NCBI GenBank assembly: GCA_016744015.1 | Contig: JADGFD010000011.1 | Coordinates: 1 to 64,000 of the forward strand | Direction: 5' to 3' | From: Paracoccaceae bacterium | Lineage (GTDB): Bacteria; Pseudomonadota; Alphaproteobacteria; Rhodobacterales; Rhodobacteraceae | DNA length: 64,000 nucleotides | Part shown: piece after piece, positions 61,500 to 64,000 of the stretch | Numbering within the stretch: position 1 is the stretch's first letter | Layout: every line of letters starts with the position of its first letter | Notes under the pieces: generated by a model | Told to the model about the DNA's origin: nothing | Seen by the model: the letters and a program-made list of their open reading frames with translations, nothing else | Databases searched by the model: none | Translations under genes and position numbers: made by a program

Positions 61500-64000
61500 A
61501 TGGCAAAACCAGACAAGGCGACTCTCAAAAGTGAAGGGGAAGCGCTTAAAACCGTTATCGCGCAAGCCCGTAAAAAAACACTGAACTTTGCGCTATTGCA
61601 GGGCAAAGATACCATGTATCTTGAAACCCATCTCAAGAAAAACACCGGTATGCTCCGCAAGGAAGCCAAGAAAAAGGGCGGTGGGCCAAAGGCGGCTGTG
61701 GGGCTGATGAATGTTGAGGGGAAGAAAATAATCTTCTCAGTTGAAGAAGAGCCGCCGGGCACCTTCCCCAAGCTGGCAAAAAAGTTTTTTATGGCGCGCG
61801 GATTGCCGATGCAGGTGGCATTTAGGCTGCCCGATGGGTCTATGCTTGAAGATAGCGAAGGGGAGCCGGCGGCCACCCCCGCCGGTGCCAGCAGCACAGA
61901 GCCTGTTGCAACACCGATTGAAAAGACCAAGGCCAAATTCACCACGCTTGAAGCCGCTCTGGCTAGCATGCAGCCCACGCTTGGTGCCAAAAATAAAGCG
62001 GCGCTGGCGCAATTGCTTATCCAAGTGCGGGCTGATGTGGGCAGCGGCGATTTGGCAAAAGCGCAAACGGCGCTTAAGGAGCTACAATCCGCTATGGCTG
62101 CGGTTAAAGCCAAGCAGGAAAAAGATAAAGAGACGCTGAAAGCTGCGGCTACCAGCCTTAAGGATTCCGGTATTTCAGCGGTGCAAAAGGAAGGCTTGCT
62201 AAAAATTGCCTTGGCCCGCCCCAAGGCCTTTGAGGCCTCGCTAAAGGCGCTGAAAGCTATTGATAAAGGGCTAAAGCCACTTGATTGCACCCCGGAGGGG
62301 CTGGCCAAAGCGAAAAAAGCGGCTGATGACGAAAAGGCCAAGTTCGACCTGCTCACAACAGCGGCCAAACAAGCCAAAGCCAAATTTGAGGAAGCAAAGC
62401 TAGCGGCCACCAAAGCCTCTGCGGCTGCCGATAAAGCGTCAGACACCGCGACAAAGCTGCTAGATTCACTCAACAAGGTCGAAGTCGCCGTTGCCAAAAT
62501 GACACCCGAACAGCTGGCCGCCATGACACCCGAGCAAAAGCAATCCATTGCTGACCTCAAGCTTAAGCTCAAAACCGCCGAAGCTGCCGAGCAGGCCGCC
62601 GAAGCCGAGCGCGATAAAAAAGAGGCCGAACGCGACAAGCTAGAAGATAAGAGTGAAGACGCGGGCTTGAAAGCCGACCAAAGCAAACCAAAACTTCAGG
62701 CTGCCAACAAGACGCTGAAAGATACGCAAAAAGGCGTGGCTGATAAAAAGCTGCTGACCGATGCCATGACCAACGGCGTGCTATCCCCCGATGCCCCCAA
62801 CCCGATGAGTGACGCCGACACCGCAACCATCGCCAATGCCTATTCTGTTGGCAGTAAATTTGGCGCTTCGGCCATAAATATGGTGCGCACAACGGATAAC
62901 CGCGCCAATATTGTTGACGGTGTTTCCCGCCTGACCAAAGGCGCGCAAAACGAATTTAAGGATAGCAGCGGGCGGGCCTATGGCACGCCCAAAAGCCGCG
63001 AATCCTACGCGACCAACGCGCTGCAAACAGGCGCAGCCGTGGGCGGCGAGCATTTCAAAAAAATGGATGCTTATATTGCCGCTGGCGGCCTAAACAAGCC
63101 CGGGCCTGTGACCTATCCTTCCCCCCCGACTTGGGAAAATATGGCCAACACCCGTGCAAGCCATGTGGGGGCCTCTATGCTGGACGGGGCTGGCAAGCTG
63201 GACCCGGCAAGCGCCAAAGCCAAAACCGCCGTAGCGGATATGAGCTTCCACCCCACCTCTATGTGGAATGTGCAGCCTGACCTGATCAAGCATTTTAACC
63301 AGATGTCAGGTAAAATGTCTGACCCTGCACATAAAACCAAATGCCAAGCCGCGCTTGACGGCATTACCACCCCTCCGACTTCGGCGACCGGCAAAGGGCT
63401 GGTTGCAAAAGACGTGGATAAGCCCGCCGGAAGCCTTACAAAAGACGATGCTAAACAGGCGGTTATGGGGGCCATGTTTACCCCGCTTAAACAAGGCCCC
63501 GTTGGCTCTTGCTTTGCCACCGGCCCCGCCCGCGCCATGCAGCTACAGGACCCGGGCAGCGCCATGAAAGGGCTGGCACAAATCGCCGTGAGCGGCAAGC
63601 TTACCTCAAAAGGCAACTCGGTGCCCATTAAAGCGGTGCGCAATAGCAGCGACCCAAAGCTGAACAAACTGCCGCCGGCTGATAACCAGCTCCTGCGCTC
63701 TTGGGAATACACCATCGCCACCGCCTCGGCGCAAATCACCAATGCCCGCGAAAAAGGCAAGCTCAAGAAAAGCCTGTTTACCGACCCAAAAAGCATGGCC
63801 GGTATCGCTAAGCTTTACCCCAACGCCAAATGGGCCGAGGTGCGCACAAAACTGGAAGCCGCGGTGAAAACCAACCTCACCTTCCGTTATAATGCCACCG
63901 CTGTGATTGAAAAGTCCGCCGATGGATCCTCAACCAAAGGCAATTTTGAAATCATCGACAAAACCGCCACCGGCGAAGCGTCTATGCTGACAACAAAAGA
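61500..64000 (+). CDS. Large modular protein with shared N-domain and papain-like C-terminal motif (cut by window end)
   Basis: Open from ATG 61500 past the window end (833 codons seen). No strong ribosome site is visible. Residues 18-110 (VIAQARKKTLNFALLQGK, HLKKNTG, KKGGGPKAAVG, NVEGKKIIFSV, LAKKFFMARGLPMQVAFRL) are clearly homologous to residues 12-106 of the protein at 3957-7193. A Pro/Ala linker (120-140) and about 300 residues of Ala/Lys helix with two copies of MTPEQ follow. From about residue 425 the sequence is mixed. TPLKQGPVGSCFATGPARAM at about 662-681 has Gln665 and Cys671 spaced as in papain-like proteases (QGxxGSCWA). I infer a cysteine-protease-tailed effector. The catalytic His and Asn would lie beyond 64000. 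Confidence 0.75.
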   Translation, partial: MAKPDKATLKSEGEALKTVIAQARKKTLNFALLQGKDTMYLETHLKKNTGMLRKEAKKKGGGPKAAVGLMNVEGKKIIFSVEEEPPGTFPKLAKKFFMARGLPMQVAFRLPDGSMLEDSEGEPAATPAGASSTEPVATPIEKTKAKFTTLEAALASMQPTLGAKNKAALAQLLIQVRADVGSGDLAKAQTALKELQSAMAAVKAKQEKDKETLKAAATSLKDSGISAVQKEGLLKIALARPKAFEASLKALKAIDKGLKPLDCTPEGLAKAKKAADDEKAKFDLLTTAAKQAKAKFEEAKLAATKASAAADKASDTATKLLDSLNKVEVAVAKMTPEQLAAMTPEQKQSIADLKLKLKTAEAAEQAAEAERDKKEAERDKLEDKSEDAGLKADQSKPKLQAANKTLKDTQKGVADKKLLTDAMTNGVLSPDAPNPMSDADTATIANAYSVGSKFGASAINMVRTTDNRANIVDGVSRLTKGAQNEFKDSSGRAYGTPKSRESYATNALQTGAAVGGEHFKKMDAYIAAGGLNKPGPVTYPSPPTWENMANTRASHVGASMLDGAGKLDPASAKAKTAVADMSFHPTSMWNVQPDLIKHFNQMSGKMSDPAHKTKCQAALDGITTPPTSATGKGLVAKDVDKPAGSLTKDDAKQAVMGAMFTPLKQGPVGSCFATGPARAMQLQDPGSAMKGLAQIAVSGKLTSKGNSVPIKAVRNSSDPKLNKLPPADNQLLRSWEYTIATASAQITNAREKGKLKKSLFTDPKSMAGIAKLYPNAKWAEVRTKLEAAVKTNLTFRYNATAVIEKSADGSSTKGNFEIIDKTATGEASMLTTK

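Noticed and set aside
61448-62686. 412-codon open frame on the minus strand
   Set aside because: It is the antisense of the Ala/Lys-rich helical part of the 61500 gene; its Ser/Ala/Leu composition is what such antisense frames give, and it shows no family motif.
63113-63796. 227-codon minus-strand frame
   Set aside because: Antisense shadow of the papain-like part of the 61500 gene.
1-64000. CRISPR array or rRNA genes
   Set aside because: No regularly spaced direct repeats and no rRNA core sequences were seen.

Overview
The window looks like chromosome from an IS-rich marine alphaproteobacterium, most likely Rhodobacterales (Roseobacter group). Support comes from a tRNA-His with A73 and no encoded G-1, a 6S RNA beside the 5-formyl-THF cyclo-ligase gene, a 62-residue protein family I associate with this order, tct and siderophore genes of roseobacter type, and the protein sequences in general. 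No rRNA or CRISPR array is present. Assignments rest on reading the sequence and on remembered family features; no search was run.

Layout. 1-2818: broken IS110 and IS3 elements. 3160-3216: degenerate 3' half of an elongator tRNA-Met, a plausible old integration site. 3238-11352: two large unusual proteins on the minus strand (a 1078-residue protein ending in a zincin domain with a CpXC neighbour, and a peptidoglycan-binding-like protein with a Gly/Ala-rich hydrophobic middle) around a FAD oxidoreductase and a FadL-type porin. 11494-15856: cytochrome b561, a large glycosyltransferase, 6S RNA plus cyclo-ligase, a small conserved protein and tRNA-His. 15874-18229: two 435-bp inverted copies of a MITE-like element around a nitrilase and its Lrp-type regulator. 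18404-27648: PLP enzyme, amidohydrolase, tripartite tricarboxylate transporter tctCBA, and a divergent tctDE two-component system with an extra periplasmic binding protein. 27649-33106: IS5, a MAPEG protein, a YCII (DGPF) plus ECF42 sigma factor pair, then a nest of IS5/Tn3/IS6 debris.

33121-51563 is an iron and redox island. It holds a first siderophore-type ABC importer with an ArsR/SqrR-like regulator, a module of DUF2271, PepSY-flavoreductase, periplasmic ankyrin protein and ApbE that reads as a flavinylated electron-transfer system, and a second siderophore importer with four consecutive binding proteins and a siderophore-interacting reductase. Both importer blocks are bounded by IS fragments. 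51861-59439 is a TPP-riboswitch-controlled operon, thiD-O-S-G-E-F-Y-tenA-thiZ-thiX, whose genes nearly all overlap. It makes the thiazole half of thiamine and imports and processes pyrimidine precursors; thiC is not in the window. 59506-59874 is an IS6 remnant and 59981-61348 a phosphohexomutase.

The most novel-looking signal is a pair of proteins at opposite ends of the window (3957-7193 and 61500-64000, the second cut by the window end). They share a clearly homologous N-terminal domain of about 110 residues, then a long Ala/Lys-rich helical region, then different protease-like C-termini: an HEIGH zincin in one and a Q-G-P-V-G-S-C papain-like motif in the other. This resembles a modular effector family with a common N-terminal sorting domain.
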